A DNA stretch of 64,000 bases from Saccharum officinarum (GCA_020631735.1 CM036162.1:90568401-90632400); one strand, 5' to 3'. Counted from the stretch's first letter, positions 12,401 to 24,641 are shown. The notes: generated by a model not told the origin, from the letters alone. A program made the numbers and translations.

Positions 12401-14125
12401 GTCAAACATGCTGAAGTTTCAGATCTGTACCAATATGGACAGAAAACTGACAAGAACTTCAAAATTGCATAACTGGAGTTCTAGGGTCCAACAAGGCTGA
12501 GCCTTAACTTTATGTAAAGCTTATTAAGTTTCTATAACTTTCTTATTATCATATTAAGATGATTCTATATCTAACAAGGCCAGACAAGACAAAGAAGACA
12601 TCTCTGCCCAGATTTGGACAGATTCTGTCATTCCACTTTACAAGCTCATAAGTAGAGATTTAGACCACCCCAATTGGTGCTATAGGACAATTTGGAAAGC
12701 TTAGAAAAAGTACTACACTTCTTCTATTATCTCCAAGACATGATTCCATATGCACACAGGTCAAATAAAGCAAACATTCAGATTTGTTCTGAACATGAGC
12801 AGATTCTGACAACAAACTTCTAAAATCTATAACTCCCAAAACATAAGACCTAGGGTCATAAAATTTTAGGACAAGCTAGAAAAGTAAGTTGGCTACAACT
12901 TTGGTATTCTCTATAACTACAGAAAACACCATTATGATCACGAAAGCATCACTACAACAGAAACAGTTCTAGCAGCCAACGTTTAATAAGCAAAACAAAG
13001 CTTGCCTTTGTTCTACTTAACAAGAGAGCACACAAACATATTATTCTAGCAGCTCTAAACATTATTACCTTAGACCAACACCAATTTAATTCATTTATGA
13101 GAATCCATAATTATTTAAGTGAGGTCTAAAGCATTGGCAAACGCTTGGGTGAACAACATATCCACCACTTGGCTAAGCTAGAGGATATCTCTAAGTTCAA
13201 GCATGTAGCCACACTTATTTCTAGTAAGGCTAAGCACATATTTTTCTCAAGCAACATGGAACAAGGCATTTTTGTTTTACTTCACTCAAGAAAGATAGTG
13301 TAACACATTGATCACAAGTTACACACTATAGAACAAGGGTGAGAAGAGTATAGCCATGCATAATGCAACAATCATGAAAATGCATGCTTCGTCCTATTCG
13401 TCCTCACAAGATTGCCAACCTAAGGTGGCGATCACGTTCTATGTCGGTGGCATAACACGCACTCTCTCGATATATAGCTAGTTGTCAGCTACATTCGACT
13501 TACGCATTCGTGGTTAGCGTACCTGCAGAAAAGTTTCATTGCAGCCCAACATTTCCCAATATAGCACACAATGAAAGCAGAGAAGTAAAATTCTAAGTAC
13601 TCCCATGTACATATACCCTCGTATATATACATGTAGCACCAAAACTACCCGAATCTTCGATCACCCACAATTAAGTACCTTCATATATACATGTGTGTAA
13701 CATGTAAATAATCCAGTAACCAAACTAGCTCTCCCCTAGACCGCAGTTTGTACGGTCATGCTCTCACAACTCACACTTACCTGAGCGTAGGTGCGACGTT
13801 GCATAACAGTAAACTAGCAACATATATGGCTATTTCATATATGAAGGCTACCTCTAATCTGACACACCGGGTAGCATAGTGTGGGAGAGTTATCACACAT
13901 ACATACCTTGGCCTGGGCGTAGATGCATAAATGAAAACCCCCAAGTTAGTACTTATATAAGCCACCTAATAATCCTTATATGGGCATAAGGAAATTGACC
14001 ACTGGCATACTTAGGTTTTAAAATTTAGATTTCACAAACCTATATATAACTATAAGTTGATAAAACTGATTTTATAAAATAAAACCTTTGTTTTAAATAC
14101 ACATATGACAAGTTTAATGTTGAAT

Positions 14126-14140
14126 CTTGCTCCGATACCA
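14126..14140 (-). other. Primer binding site of LARD-A (initiator Met tRNA)
   Basis: The minus strand reads TGGTATCGGAGCAAG two bases inside the LTR end. The first 12 bases fit the 3' end of plant initiator Met tRNA, the usual primer for copia and many gypsy elements. Confidence 0.92.
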
Positions 14141-14920
14141 GCTGTAACAGAACCGTCCAAATTATAAGAGCACAAGTACAAAAACAATCACCGAAATGAT
14201 CAAATTCTCGCACTTGAGCCCATATAACTCCGGTAGTCCAATGAAATCACGAGGGATTTCAAACCAACCAACATACAAGCCAAGATCGTAGTGATTCAAC
14301 ATAACAAGTCACATGTTACAACCATTTCACAAGTAATTCAATATACATCGGAGTTTAACAAAGTTATTACAACTTAAGTTCAAAAGTAGCGGAAGCAAAG
14401 TAATTTGAAACTAACATTAATCTTATTTAAAATACATGCCAGTACCACGGTCGACTTCCAACAAAAGCATTAGGGATAAGGTAAATAAGAAGGATCATGC
14501 CCGTGATCACACTCTGCCACTACGGCAGGAGTCAACCAACTCTTGCAGCCGCCATGATACATCACAACCTTCAACAAGTGGGGATAAAACCCTGAGTACA
14601 AGAAGGTACTCAGCTAGACTTACCCGTCAGAAACCAGAAATAAGGTGACACCAAGGATCATGCAAGGCTGATATGAAGTGGGCTAGCTTGACAACTTTTT
14701 GCATAAAAGCTTAATATAGATGATCAATCATTAATGCTTAAGCATCAAGTTAATTATCATTAACCTATCATCTATATTAGAACCTGTACTAGAGCACTCA
14801 CTTTATTAGGAGCAAACAATATTAACCATAGCAGGTATAAATTGAGGCAACCTTTCCATCGTTATCCAATTAACCATCTGTTCAATTTCATGGAATCTAC
14901 GTTGCCGCTGCTCAAGTCAA

Positions 14921-15430
14921 GTGCTCACTAACCGGGAGCGACGGCGATTCGAATCGAATTCCTATCCAGCTGGAGGGGTATTTCTAACACTCACCGCGCA
15001 GGCCCCTGCCAGGGTCGCACAAGCCACCTTTTCATATGATTCAGGAATCACGGGTCCGAATGATGTCGCGACCCCAAGGGCGACACTCTGCCAGGTGATA
15101 GGGACTCTAACCCCCCCTTGGTCTCACGCCAATGTCCCCAAGCACATCCTTTCTCTCCTCCAAGAAGCAACCTACCATTCGATTCCCGGCCTGAATCACA
15201 TTACTCGGCTTCGCGGTCGGAACGGGTTATCCGGCCAACTAAGTGTTAGACTGCGTTCAACATGACTCAAGGACGTACAGCGAATCGGTCCTTAAACGAC
15301 TCAGACGGGGATAGATCCACACCCAAGACCTCCATGCCTTGTCGCTTCACTATCATCATCCCGCCCGGTCTCATTTCATTTTATTAACACATGGTTCCTT
15401 TCCACGATAGCAAATATAGCCAACCGTGCC
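14921..15430 (+). other. Conserved LTR block with antisense open frame (LARD-A right LTR)
   Basis: This is the counterpart of 5212-5720. Here the antisense frame stays open for 114 codons (14921-15265). The matching frames in LARD-B and LARD-C are 124 codons (29718-30092) and 100 codons (58685-58987) on the minus strand, again antisense to the element. Residue identity among them is very high. Confidence 0.6.
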
Positions 15431-17337
15431 AATATGAATATCCCTATATCTCGCAGGTGACAGGAAATCACCTGACTTCTACCGCTTAAAGCAGGGCTAA
15501 GCATCTACTCGATCCTAGTCTATGTAGGATTCAGGATTCATATATCTGGACAAGGAATGATATAATGCAGCAAGGTTTTCAACCAACTCCTACCACTTAA
15601 TGCAACAATACTTATAACATATATATAATTAATTGCTTTGAAGATAGGAGGCTTATAATGCTCCGGGGCTTGCCTGGGATCCGACTCAAGTTAGAGCATG
15701 TCAGATAAAACTTGCTTGGCGAGCATTTCCCTTCGGGATGGATCCACCAACTCCATCTTCGGGTTTGGCTCCACCTTAGGTCCTCCACGTGGTGTATCTA
15801 GCGTACCTAAATGAGATGCAAGATGCAAGTGTATGAATACATGGAAGTATAATGGACAATGCATCACATACAGTAAACAAGACAAACAACTATAATTGGC
15901 ATTTATCAATTTCTAGACATGCAAACAATAGCTACAAGATTTAGCTATAACTAGAGTTATACAAATCCAAATGACTTACAAGAAGACATTCTGGAAAGCT
16001 TATGAAATTATCTATATTTCATTTATAATCATCACAGCATGATTCCAAAGTTTAACATATCGAATTTACACAAATACAGAAACTGATCTAACAAGACAGA
16101 GAGCAAGCAATTCTGTACCCCAACTTTAAACAGCTATAACTCCTAAACCACATGGCCAAATGCCACCAAATTTTAACAGCAGCTAGATACATAAATTATC
16201 TACAACTTTTGTATAAATAAGTTTCACAACAAAGCACATTATCATGAAGAACTTTGCTAAGTTTCCAGATCTGTCCAGAAACCTCATTTGCAAGAAATAA
16301 TTATTAACTTATGTTGCAAACATATAATTAGACAAAACCAACTTTACCAACATTTCATACATGACTAATGAACATCAGAAAACATAGTGTCAATTCCTAA
16401 ATAAATTCTTTCAATGTATTTTCTTAATTTATTTAGATAATTAGGTGGAATTATGAACACCTATCAAAAGTGCACAATAAATTCTACCAAAATTACAGTG
16501 GCCTAAAATTGCTACCAAAAGTCTACTGTCCAAATTTCAAACCATTTGGAGATATATATCAACCCCTATGAAAAAGACAAATAGCTATTGCAATAAATTA
16601 TGTGAGAGCAAGTTAAACCTAAAACTCAATATTTTCTATGAACACATGGCCATAGTTTGGATCAAAATGATAGAGCATCCTCATACTAAGATAATGGAAC
16701 AACATTTTCTATTTTATCATTTATATATTATTTATAAGCTATTTATCAAGCTATAAACAAGTTAAATCAATAACTGGAGCATACAGTAAGCAATGACCAT
16801 GAAATTTATACCACAGTTCATCCATAGCATGGAAAGACTACCATAAAAATTTCACATCATTTGGAGCATCACAACTCAAGATATAAAATGACAAGTAATA
16901 AAATGTAATTTTTCCTTATTTAACAAGGTCAAATCAAAACTTTAGGAAAACAGTGAACAAGTAGTGTGTTTAATATTTTTCCTAGCAAGTACATGTCATC
17001 ACAAAATTAATAAAACAAGAATCACTAATTTTGGAGTTCTAAAACTCCAGATCTTGCTCTGGTTAAGTTTAAAGGCATTTTTAGAGTATTTTTAAAACTT
17101 AAATAAAGACATCAGAAAATACCTACAAACATGTAACATTTTATGACTGCACTGCATAGATCTTTTCACAAGGTTTCCAAAAAGTTCACATTTGCTATTT
17201 TTGGAATTACCTAGCATGAGATATCATTTTTATAAGATTCACAAATTTTCTGAAATTCAAAAACGAATTTCTCCTTACCCTACTGAATTCGCTAGGTCTA
17301 CCCGATAACTCACCCCAGATCTGGCACCACTTAACCG

Positions 17338-18215
17338 ACATGCGGGACCCGCTGTTCAGCCGGGCCCGCTCGTCATACAACCACACAGAGAGAGAGACAG
17401 AGAGGAGGGGCGCCGGTCTTCATCCCCCGGCGAGCAGAGGAGCTCGTCGGAGCTCGCTGCTCTGGCCGGAGGAGGCCACGCTGGCAGCCGGAAAATGGCG
17501 GTGGAGCAAGAGGAGGCCGACGCGCACCCGTGGGTGGCCACGGCTCGGCTCGAGGTGGTTCGAGGTGGCCCAGCCACGTGCGCCGACGGCCATGCTCGGG
17601 GCGTCTCTGGCGGCAGGGTGCTCCGGCGACGGTTGGGGACAGGGAAGAGGTGCGCCGGACGCGGTGTGAGGTGGTGAGGGTGTTGACGCGCTCAGCTCGG
17701 GCTGGGGAGGCATGTGGTGGAGGGTCGACGGTGGCCATGGAGCTCGGCCATGAGCATGTGCGGCGCACGGAGGCGTAGCTCGCCGGCGGCCGTCACAGTG
17801 GCGATACGGTCAGGGAAAACGGCGGTGTCGAGGGCGGTGGAGTGCCAGGAGACTCGCGCCCTGCACGGAAGGGCTCCACTCGGCCGGGCTTGCCTGTAGC
17901 GGCCGGCCGCGGAGCTCTGCTTGGCTCGGCAATGGCGGCTGTGGCCGCGCTCTGCGCGAACGAGCACCGAGAGCGAGGAGGGAGTGAAGGCGAGAGGGAG
18001 CGTGGAATGGAGCTCGGCGAGCGCCCTGGGACTCTCCACACCCACGCAGGCGAGGCAAGGGCGCAGACACGCGGAGGGCACGCGGCGTCCATGGCGAAGC
18101 TGCTCTGGTGCATGGCCGACACGCAGGCAAATCACCGAACACGTGGTGTGCGTGCCTCAGTCTGCCTTGGGAGCCATGTTTGGGCCAGCTAAGGGCCGAA
18201 TTTGGATATGGGCCA
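17338..18215 (-). promoter_or_regulatory. Probable LTR promoter region of the functional 5' LTR
   Basis: This is the counterpart of 7625-8500 in the LTR that would drive LARD-A transcription. Two TGGGCC boxes near 18180-18215 border the GC-rich island. Frames open on both strands across the island carry proline/arginine/serine-rich low-complexity products, typical of GC-rich non-coding DNA. Confidence 0.4.
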
Positions 18216-19154
18216 AAAAGAAAAGTTGTTCATCTCAGTATTCTCTACAATTTCTATTTAGGGGTCATAGTCATTGGAGCTGTAGATTAGGAGATAATTA
18301 GTCCCAAAATTACCAGTGTCAACACGTCGAGCTAGGGCTCGGTTTTGGGGTTTTGCCATGCCAAACTTGATCAAATTGATCCTAGCTCTTTACATGTTGT
18401 TCTCCAATGAATTGTTTCCAACTTTCATTTTTGGCTCCACTAGAGTTACTCACAAAATTTAGAGAACGTGAGATGCCAACGTCGAAGATACTGAAATCAG
18501 GGCTTTGAATGTCTAAGTGCTGAAATCAGCCCTATTTCAGACTTGTGGGCCCTTTTTGATCATGTTCCACACATTTTCATGACTTGACTCTTAAACAAGG
18601 TTTGTTGCTTATAAAATTCTCTACAACTTTGTAAAAGGGTGCACAGTCATGCAAAACTTCTAGGTCACACTTTTGAAACGGTCAAACAAAAGTGTTCCAG
18701 GGTCCATACATGGTCAACCATCACTTAGAAGCACATTTAGGCAAAATGATCAACATGAACATTGTTCCATTAAGTGTCCTAAGTGTAGTTAAGGTGTTGT
18801 AGAGTTCCAAACATACACACCATGCATAGGTTGCACAAAAGTGTAGGTTTTAGTTATAATCCAAACAAGCATCTAACTTATCATTTCATGTGACTTTTTG
18901 ATTCCAAACTTTATGAAACTTTTCCAGGGATCAATATAGATAGGTACCAAGGTGAGACACATAAAGATATGGCAATAACACCATCCAAACATATATCTTT
19001 GAAAAGGGACCTATATGTAAAGCAATGATGCAACATCCACTTTAGGTTAGGCTCATCTCCATAGGTTGACCTTGACATTGTCATCTCCACTTAATTTGTC
19101 GTGTTTGAGCTTAAACCCACTGCCTAATTGGTGATCAACACCTGGGGTGTTACA

Positions 19155-19159
19155 ATAAG
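19155..19159. repeat. Target-site duplication ATAAG, right side of LARD-A
   Basis: ATAAG follows ...GTGTTACA and leads straight into the Sirevirus gag sequence that continues from 4435. It pairs with 4431-4435. Confidence 0.96.
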
Positions 19160-19675
19160 CCTATTGTTGTTGCTCTCACTAACCCTTCATGTAGCGCATC
19201 TACATCATCCTCATCTAGTAGTGATGGTTTCACTTGTGACTCCACACTTATAGTTGAGAATGAAAATCTCAAGAAGGAGGTAAAAGAGCTCAATCACACC
19301 TTAGCTAAGGCTTATGGTGGTGAGGACCGCTTGCTTATGTGCTTGGGTAGCCAAAGAGCTTCTCTCTACAAAGAGGGATTGGGCTATAACCCCAAGAAAG
19401 GCAAGGCTGGTTTTGCTCCTCACAAGACTCATTTTGTGAAGAACAATAGTAGCTATTGCAAAAGTTGCAAGCAAGTTGGTCACATAGAGCAACATTGCAT
19501 GAACAAGAAATCCAATGCTAAAGTATCCTCAATTAAGTTTGATTCTTTCTATATACTTACCAAGGATACAAATGGTGTTCATGCTAAGTTCATTGGTGCA
19601 CCATGGATGGGCTCAAAGAAGAAAGCCATTTGGGTACCAAAGAGCTTGGTCACTAACCTTGGAGGACCCAAATAA
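19160..19675 (+). pseudogene. gag: Sirevirus D gag, 3' end with second CCHC knuckle (copy II)
   Basis: This is the C-terminal part of the nucleocapsid/Gag protein. It contains a CX2CX4HX4C zinc knuckle at 19457-19498 (YCKSCKQVGHIEQHC), followed by a basic, tryptophan-containing tail. The frame is open from 19331 to a TAA at 19673-19675. In copy III that codon is CAA, and Gag ends eight codons later at a TGA (19697-19699 here). Upstream, LARD-A separates this piece from the coiled-coil segment at 4153-4435, so no intact Gag can be made from this copy. Confidence 0.9.
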
Positions 19676-19712
19676 GTTTGGGTACCTAAAAAGAATTGAT
19701 CTTGTCTTGTAG

Positions 19713-22700
19713 GTCAATTACAAAGCCGGAGGAAGGCATTGGGTGCTTGATAGTGGGTGCACTCAACATATGACCGGGGATTCTTGTATGTTCAAATCAA
19801 TTGATACAAGTCAAAATGGTGGTTTTGATGCTATCACTTTCGGCAACAACAAGAAAGGCAAGGTCAAGGGGCTTGGTAAAATTGCTATCTCAAATGACAT
19901 GAGCATATCTAATGTGTTGCTAGTTGAGAGCTTGGATTTCAATCTTTTATCGGTGGCACAACTTTGTGATCTTGGCTTCAAGTGCATATTTGGTAGTGAT
20001 GATGTTGAAGTCATTAGTGTTGATGGATCAAATTTGATATTCAAAGGATTTAGACATGGTAGCTTATACTTGGTTGACTTCAATGATAGTGAGACACAAT
20101 TGACATCATGCTTGCTTAGCAAATCTAGTATGGGATGGTTGTGGCATAGAAGGCTTGGTCATGTTGGAATGAAACAATTGAACAAACTTTTGAGGCATGA
20201 CTTAGTTAGAGGCTTGAAGGATGTCACCTTTGATAAGGATAAACCTTGTAGTGCTTGTCAAGCTGGCAAACAAGTTGGAAATGCACATCCTAGAAAGAGT
20301 GAAATGAGCACATCAAAGGCTTTTGAGTTATTACACATGGACTTGTTTGGGCCAACAACATACACTAGCATTGGTGGCAACAAGTATGGTTTTGTGATAG
20401 TGGATGATTACACTAGATACACTTGGGTGTTCTTCCTCTATGACAAGAGTGATGTTTATGATCTATTCAAGTCTTTTGTCAAGAGAGTGCAAAATGAGTT
20501 TGAGACTACCATCAAGAAGATTAGAAGTGACAATGGTAGTGAGTTCAAGAACACAAGAATTGAAGATTTGTGTGATGATTTTGGTATTGGACATCAATTC
20601 TCACCAACATACACTCCTCAATCCAATGGTGTAGTTGAAAGGAAAAATAGAACTTTGATTGACATGGCTAGATCAATGCTTAGTGAATACAATGTGAGTC
20701 ATTCATTTTGGAGTAAAGCTATCAACACGGCTTGCTATTGTAGCAACCGTCTTTATTGCCATGGGAAGCTTGGGAAGACACCATATGAGCTATTGAATGA
20801 ATGAAAGCCCAACATTGTATACTTTAGAGTGTTTGATTGCAAATGCTATATTATCAAGAAAGGCACTAGATTGAGCAAGTTTGAAAAGAAATGTGATGAA
20901 GAGTTCTTACTTGGTTATTCTACCACAAGCAAAGCATATAGAGTTTGGAATCTCACAAATGGCACCTTGGAAGAAGTTCATGATGTTGAGTTTGATGAAA
21001 CCCAAGGGTCTCAAAATGAAGCTCAAAACCTTGATGATGTGAGAGGAGATCAATTGTCTAATGCAATGAAGAACATGGACATTGGTGACATAAGGCCAAG
21101 GCAAGTTGATAATGATGATGATATTCATGTGATCAACCAAAGTGTGCAGATTGATACAAATCAAGCAAGCTCTAGTGGTACTCATGATGAAGCTCAAGAT
21201 CAAGGTCAAGCAAGTGGAAGCAATCAACTCCCAATACTCCAACCTACTAGTATTGCAAGAGATCATCCATTGGACTAAATCATTGGTGGAATTCAAAGTG
21301 GTGTTCAAACTAGATCAAGGCTAGCATCCTTTTGTGAGCACTACTCATTTGTGTCACTTGAAGAACCTAAGAAAATAGAAGATGCATTGAAAGATTCCGA
21401 TTGGGTAAATGCCATGCATGAAGAGCTAAACAACTTCACTAGAAATCAAGTTTGGGAACTTGTTGAAAGGCCAGAGAACTATAATGTGATTGGTACTAAG
21501 TGGGTCTTTAGAAACAAGCAAGATCAAGATGGTATGGTTGTGAGGAACAAAGCAAGATTGGTAGCTCAAGGTTACACACAAGTTGAGGGTCTTGACTTTG
21601 GAGAGACATATGCACCCGTTGCAAGATTGGAGGCTATTAGAATCTTATTAGCATATGCTTGTGCACACAACATCAAGCTCTATCAAATGGATGTCAAGAG
21701 TGCATTTCTCAATGGCTACATTAATGAAGAAGTTTATGTTGAGCAACCTCCCGGTTTTGAAGATGACAAGAAGCCCGACCATGTTTTCAAGCTAAAGAAG
21801 GCATTATATGGTTTGAAGCAAGCACCTAGAGCATGGTATGAGAGATTGAGAGACTTTCTTCTCTCTAAAGGGTTCAAGATGGGAAAGGTTGACACCACTC
21901 TCTTCACCAAGAAGCTTGGAAATGACTTGTTTGTGTTGCAAATCTATGTGGATGACATTATCTTTAGATCAACCAATCAAGACTTTTGTGAAGAGTTTGG
22001 AAATATGATGGCTAATGAGTTTGAGATGTCTATGATTGGAGAGCTTAGTTACTTCCTTGGACTTCAAATCAAGCAAATGAAGAATGACACTTTTGTAAGT
22101 CAAGGCAAGTACATCAAGGACATGATCAAGAAGTTTGGATTGCAAGATGCTAAGCCAATGAGTACACCAATTGGCACAAATGATCAATTGGGTGTTGATG
22201 CTAGTGGCAACATGATCGATCAAAAGCAATACCGGTCTATGATTGGAAGTTTGCTCTATGTCACCGCTTCTAGGCTGGATGTGATGTTTAGTGTATGCAA
22301 GTGTGCAAGATATCAAGCTTCACCTAGAGAAAGTCACTTGAAAGCAACCAAGAGGATATTGAGATATCTTAAGGGCACTCATGATGTTGGATTATGGTTT
22401 CCAAAGGGGTCTAACTTTGAGTTGATTGGATATTCGGACTCCGACTATGGTGGATGCAAGATTGATAGAATGATCGCAAGTGGCACTTGTCAATTGCTTG
22501 GAAGGTCCCTTGTTTCATGGTCATCAAAGAAACAAAATAGTGTTGCACTATCTACCGCCGAGGCCGAATACATTAGTGCCGGTAGTTGTTGTGCACAATT
22601 GCTTTGGATGAAAGCTACCTTGAATGACTTTGGAGTAAAATTCAAGAATGTGCCTTTGTTCTGTGACAATGAAAGTGCAATCAAGATGACACAAAATCCG

Positions 22701-22898
22701 GTTCAACATTCAAGAACCAAGCACATTGATATAAGGCATCATTTCATAAGAGACCATCAACAAAAGGGTGATATTAGCATTGAAAGCATTGGCACCGAAG
22801 ATCAACTAGCCGATATCTTTACAAAGCCACTTAATGAGAAGAGATTTTACAAGTTGAAGAATGAATTGAACATACTTGACTTCTCCAACTTGAAATGA
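19713..22898 (+). pseudogene. pol: Sirevirus D pol polyprotein, two nonsense codons, otherwise in frame (copy II)
   Basis: Pol cleaves the polyprotein, copies element RNA into DNA and integrates it. One frame of 1062 codons opens after TAG (19710-19712) and ends at 22898. Protease: DSG at 19749-19757. GAG-pre-integrase: HRRLGHVG near 20150. Integrase: catalytic Asp 20340-20342, Asp 20529-20531 and Glu 20637-20639, giving DD35E spacing. RT: YVDD at 21945-21956. RNase H: SDSDYGG, STAEAEY and CDNESA. The full complement of catalytic residues is visible. The frame is broken only by TGA at 20802-20804 (AGA in copy III) and TAA at 21276-21278 (CAA in copy III). It lies +1 relative to gag, whose TGA is 14 bases upstream. 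Dead as it stands, but recently so. Confidence 0.93.
21279..22898 (+). CDS. pol: RT-RNase H portion of Sirevirus D pol, uninterrupted (copy II)
   Basis: This is the longest intact frame in the window: about 540 codons after the second nonsense codon, with the first conserved stretch at MSLEEPKK (21351). The copia RT domain runs from [11 protein letters not shown] through YVDD (residue about 199 counted from 21351). RNase H follows, with conserved [21 protein letters not shown] and the [11 protein letters not shown] terminal motif. An unusual variant, [10 protein letters not shown], replaces the IDRMSTSGTC seen in copy III near 22465. It is a fragment of the polyprotein and would not normally be translated by itself. 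Confidence 0.85.
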   Translation: MIGGIQSGVQTRSRLASFCEHYSFVSLEEPKKIEDALKDSDWVNAMHEELNNFTRNQVWELVERPENYNVIGTKWVFRNKQDQDGMVVRNKARLVAQGYTQVEGLDFGETYAPVARLEAIRILLAYACAHNIKLYQMDVKSAFLNGYINEEVYVEQPPGFEDDKKPDHVFKLKKALYGLKQAPRAWYERLRDFLLSKGFKMGKVDTTLFTKKLGNDLFVLQIYVDDIIFRSTNQDFCEEFGNMMANEFEMSMIGELSYFLGLQIKQMKNDTFVSQGKYIKDMIKKFGLQDAKPMSTPIGTNDQLGVDASGNMIDQKQYRSMIGSLLYVTASRLDVMFSVCKCARYQASPRESHLKATKRILRYLKGTHDVGLWFPKGSNFELIGYSDSDYGGCKIDRMIASGTCQLLGRSLVSWSSKKQNSVALSTAEAEYISAGSCCAQLLWMKATLNDFGVKFKNVPLFCDNESAIKMTQNPVQHSRTKHIDIRHHFIRDHQQKGDISIESIGTEDQLADIFTKPLNEKRFYKLKNELNILDFSNLK

Positions 22899-23986
22899 GT
22901 GCACCCCACATTCTTATATGACATGCCTCTCCTCCGACATTGCAAGGTAAAGTTGTTTGGCATATCTTCCATACTTTGCTAAGGACATGTTTAGAACATA
23001 TAGACATATGTGCATAACAAATAGGCTCATTCATGAAAATCAAATGAGTTTATTGTATATATGGTACCACTATTGCTTCTATGTTTGATTGATCTAGTGG
23101 TAGCATATGACATGTTTGTGGGCTTGCGAACCTAGTGTTGAATCTAGAAAATGAGCTCATGATGTGTAATTCAACATGGTCAAGATAACCCTTATACTTT
23201 ATGAGGTGTGAAGAAGCTTGTCCTTGGATCAAACCGAATTACATATTCTAGGCAAGTGATCTAGATTGAACCATAATTTGGACTCCCTCATATTGATTGA
23301 CTTGACTCTCACTAAAATTGGCACCTTTTTGGTAATTGTTGACAAAGGGGGAGAGAAAAGTCACAAAGATAGAGAAGTCACAAAGAGATAAAAAGTTAAG
23401 TTGCAAAGGGGGAGAAAGATATACTAAGGGGGAGAGAAAGCAAAAGATATGACATTAGAAAGGGAACAATTAAAATTGAGCACACAAGTAGGGGGAGCAA
23501 GCTCATGAATTGTTTGTTGCATTTGTATGTGCATTAACATGATGAAGTGTTGCATTGCAAAACTTAAATTCATATTCATGATTGTATGGTGTATGCTAGA
23601 AATAGAACTTGAATGATGATTTGTTGAAAGTAGCTTTACAAGTGGTATCTAGACACCTTTGCTTATAATGTTGATCTCACGGGGTACTTTAGTGTTTGTG
23701 ATCTTTACAAGTGATGTATTACAAGTAGTGTCTAGCTACATTGATGCTAAGGATGGTATATAAAGGTAACTCCGATTGGTATCACGCTTCAAAGGTCCAT
23801 TCTATATACCTTAGCATCAATTTGATAGAAGTAACTCTCCCAAAATTCTAATCCATACATATGTGCACAATTGAACCAAACTCATGGAAGCACATATGTA
23901 GGGGGAGCTAATACTATCGAAATTGAAAATTGATTTCATTTCATATCTTTGTGATGGTTGTCATCAATTACCAAAAAGGGGGAGAT
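22899..23986 (+). other. Sirevirus D 3' non-coding tail with repeated polypurine tracts
   Basis: This 1.1 kb stretch between pol and the 3' LTR has no ORF of note and no envelope-like gene. It holds several AAAGGGGGAGA-type tracts: about 23344-23360, 23405-23419, 23426-23440, 23491-23497 and 23901-23907, plus the terminal PPT. Multiple PPTs upstream of the 3' LTR are a known feature of Sireviruses. Confidence 0.85.
23973..23985 (+). other. Terminal polypurine tract, Sirevirus D copy II
   Basis: AAAAAGGGGGAGA lies one base before the LTR start TGAAAGCCCAAG, the expected plus-strand primer position. Confidence 0.93.
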
Positions 23987-24641
23987 TGAAAGCCCAAGTT
24001 TGGTTTTTGGTAATTAATGACACCAAGTTGCTAATGCCATGTGTTAAGTGTTTTGAGTTAGGCATAAGCAACACATGTGATGAAGGTGTTCGTGGCAAGG
24101 AGTGGTGGCCACAAGATCACAAAGAAATGGTGCATGGACATGAAATGTCGATCATGGTGGAGATGCACATAATATGATAGACATGATGATCAAGTGAAAG
24201 AGAAGGATCTAAGAGCGCAAGGCAAAGGTATAACCATAGGGTTTTCCTTTTGCCGGTCTAAGATGAGTAGAGAAGTGATTGACCGGGTTTAGGATACATA
24301 GCCGACTATCAAGAGGGGCAATCACGGTTAGCTCGGGAATCAAGTGCCACTAGATCATTGTCTTGAGCATATGCATTAGGATCTAGTAAAAGAGCTAACA
24401 TAACGCCTTGAGAAATGATTGTGAAATGCTAACACACATGCACATGGTGGTGTACACTTGGTGGTGTTAGCACATTTACGAAGGCGGTGGAGTTTAAGCG
24501 GTAGAGAGGGGTTTGGGTTCCTCTCTCCCTCCCGCCGAGCTTGCGAGGCGGGATTCAGCGCTTTTTGGGGAAGTGAAACGCCTATTTTCTACTGCGCCAG
24601 AAGTTGGAAAAGAAACAGAGGCGAACGAAGGTCACAGAGAT

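Larger units (their letters stand above)
9439..14142 (-). other. LARD-A interior, 4.7 kb, non-coding
   Basis: There is no reading frame above about 120 codons and no retrotransposon motif on either strand. The ends are colinear with the interiors of LARD-B and LARD-C. Two segments are absent from B/C: about 11032-12873 (1.84 kb, flanked by AGCT repeats) and a piece of roughly 270 bp around 10490-10770. The longest minus-strand frame (10955-11317, 120 codons) lies in the segment that B/C lack and resembles nothing I know. The first several hundred bases after the PBS (14125 downward) are the best conserved part and could hold packaging or leader functions. Confidence 0.8.
4436..19154 (-). mobile_element. 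LARD-A: complete non-autonomous large LTR retrotransposon
   Basis: The element is 14.7 kb with two direct LTRs (4436-9438 and 14143-19154), termini TGTAAC...GTTACA, a Met-tRNA PBS and a PPT. Their positions show that it is transcribed on the minus strand. The interior of 4.7 kb has no long ORF and no Gag, protease, RT, RNase H or integrase motif that I can see, which fits the LARD class (large LTRs and a non-coding interior, mobilised by a partner's proteins). Termini and PBS resemble grass Ty3/gypsy Del/Tekay-type elements, but that is an inference without a coding region. The two LTRs differ mostly by one-base homopolymer indels and few substitutions, so the insertion is young. Confidence 0.93.
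14143..19154 (-). repeat. LARD-A right LTR (functional 5' LTR), 5012 bp
   Basis: It starts TGTAACAGAACC and ends GTTACA next to ATAAG. It is near-identical to 4436-9438. The GC-rich island is at about 17338-18190. Where the two LTRs differ, most differences are one-base indels in short runs (for example at 4441-4448 against 14148-14155), more like consensus error than age. Confidence 0.95.

Noticed and set aside
21969..22316. Antisense frames inside pol (also 20907-21308, 43395-43742, 26865-27143 and 53732-54010)
   Set aside because: They are shadows of the RT or integrase coding strand, with no independent motif.
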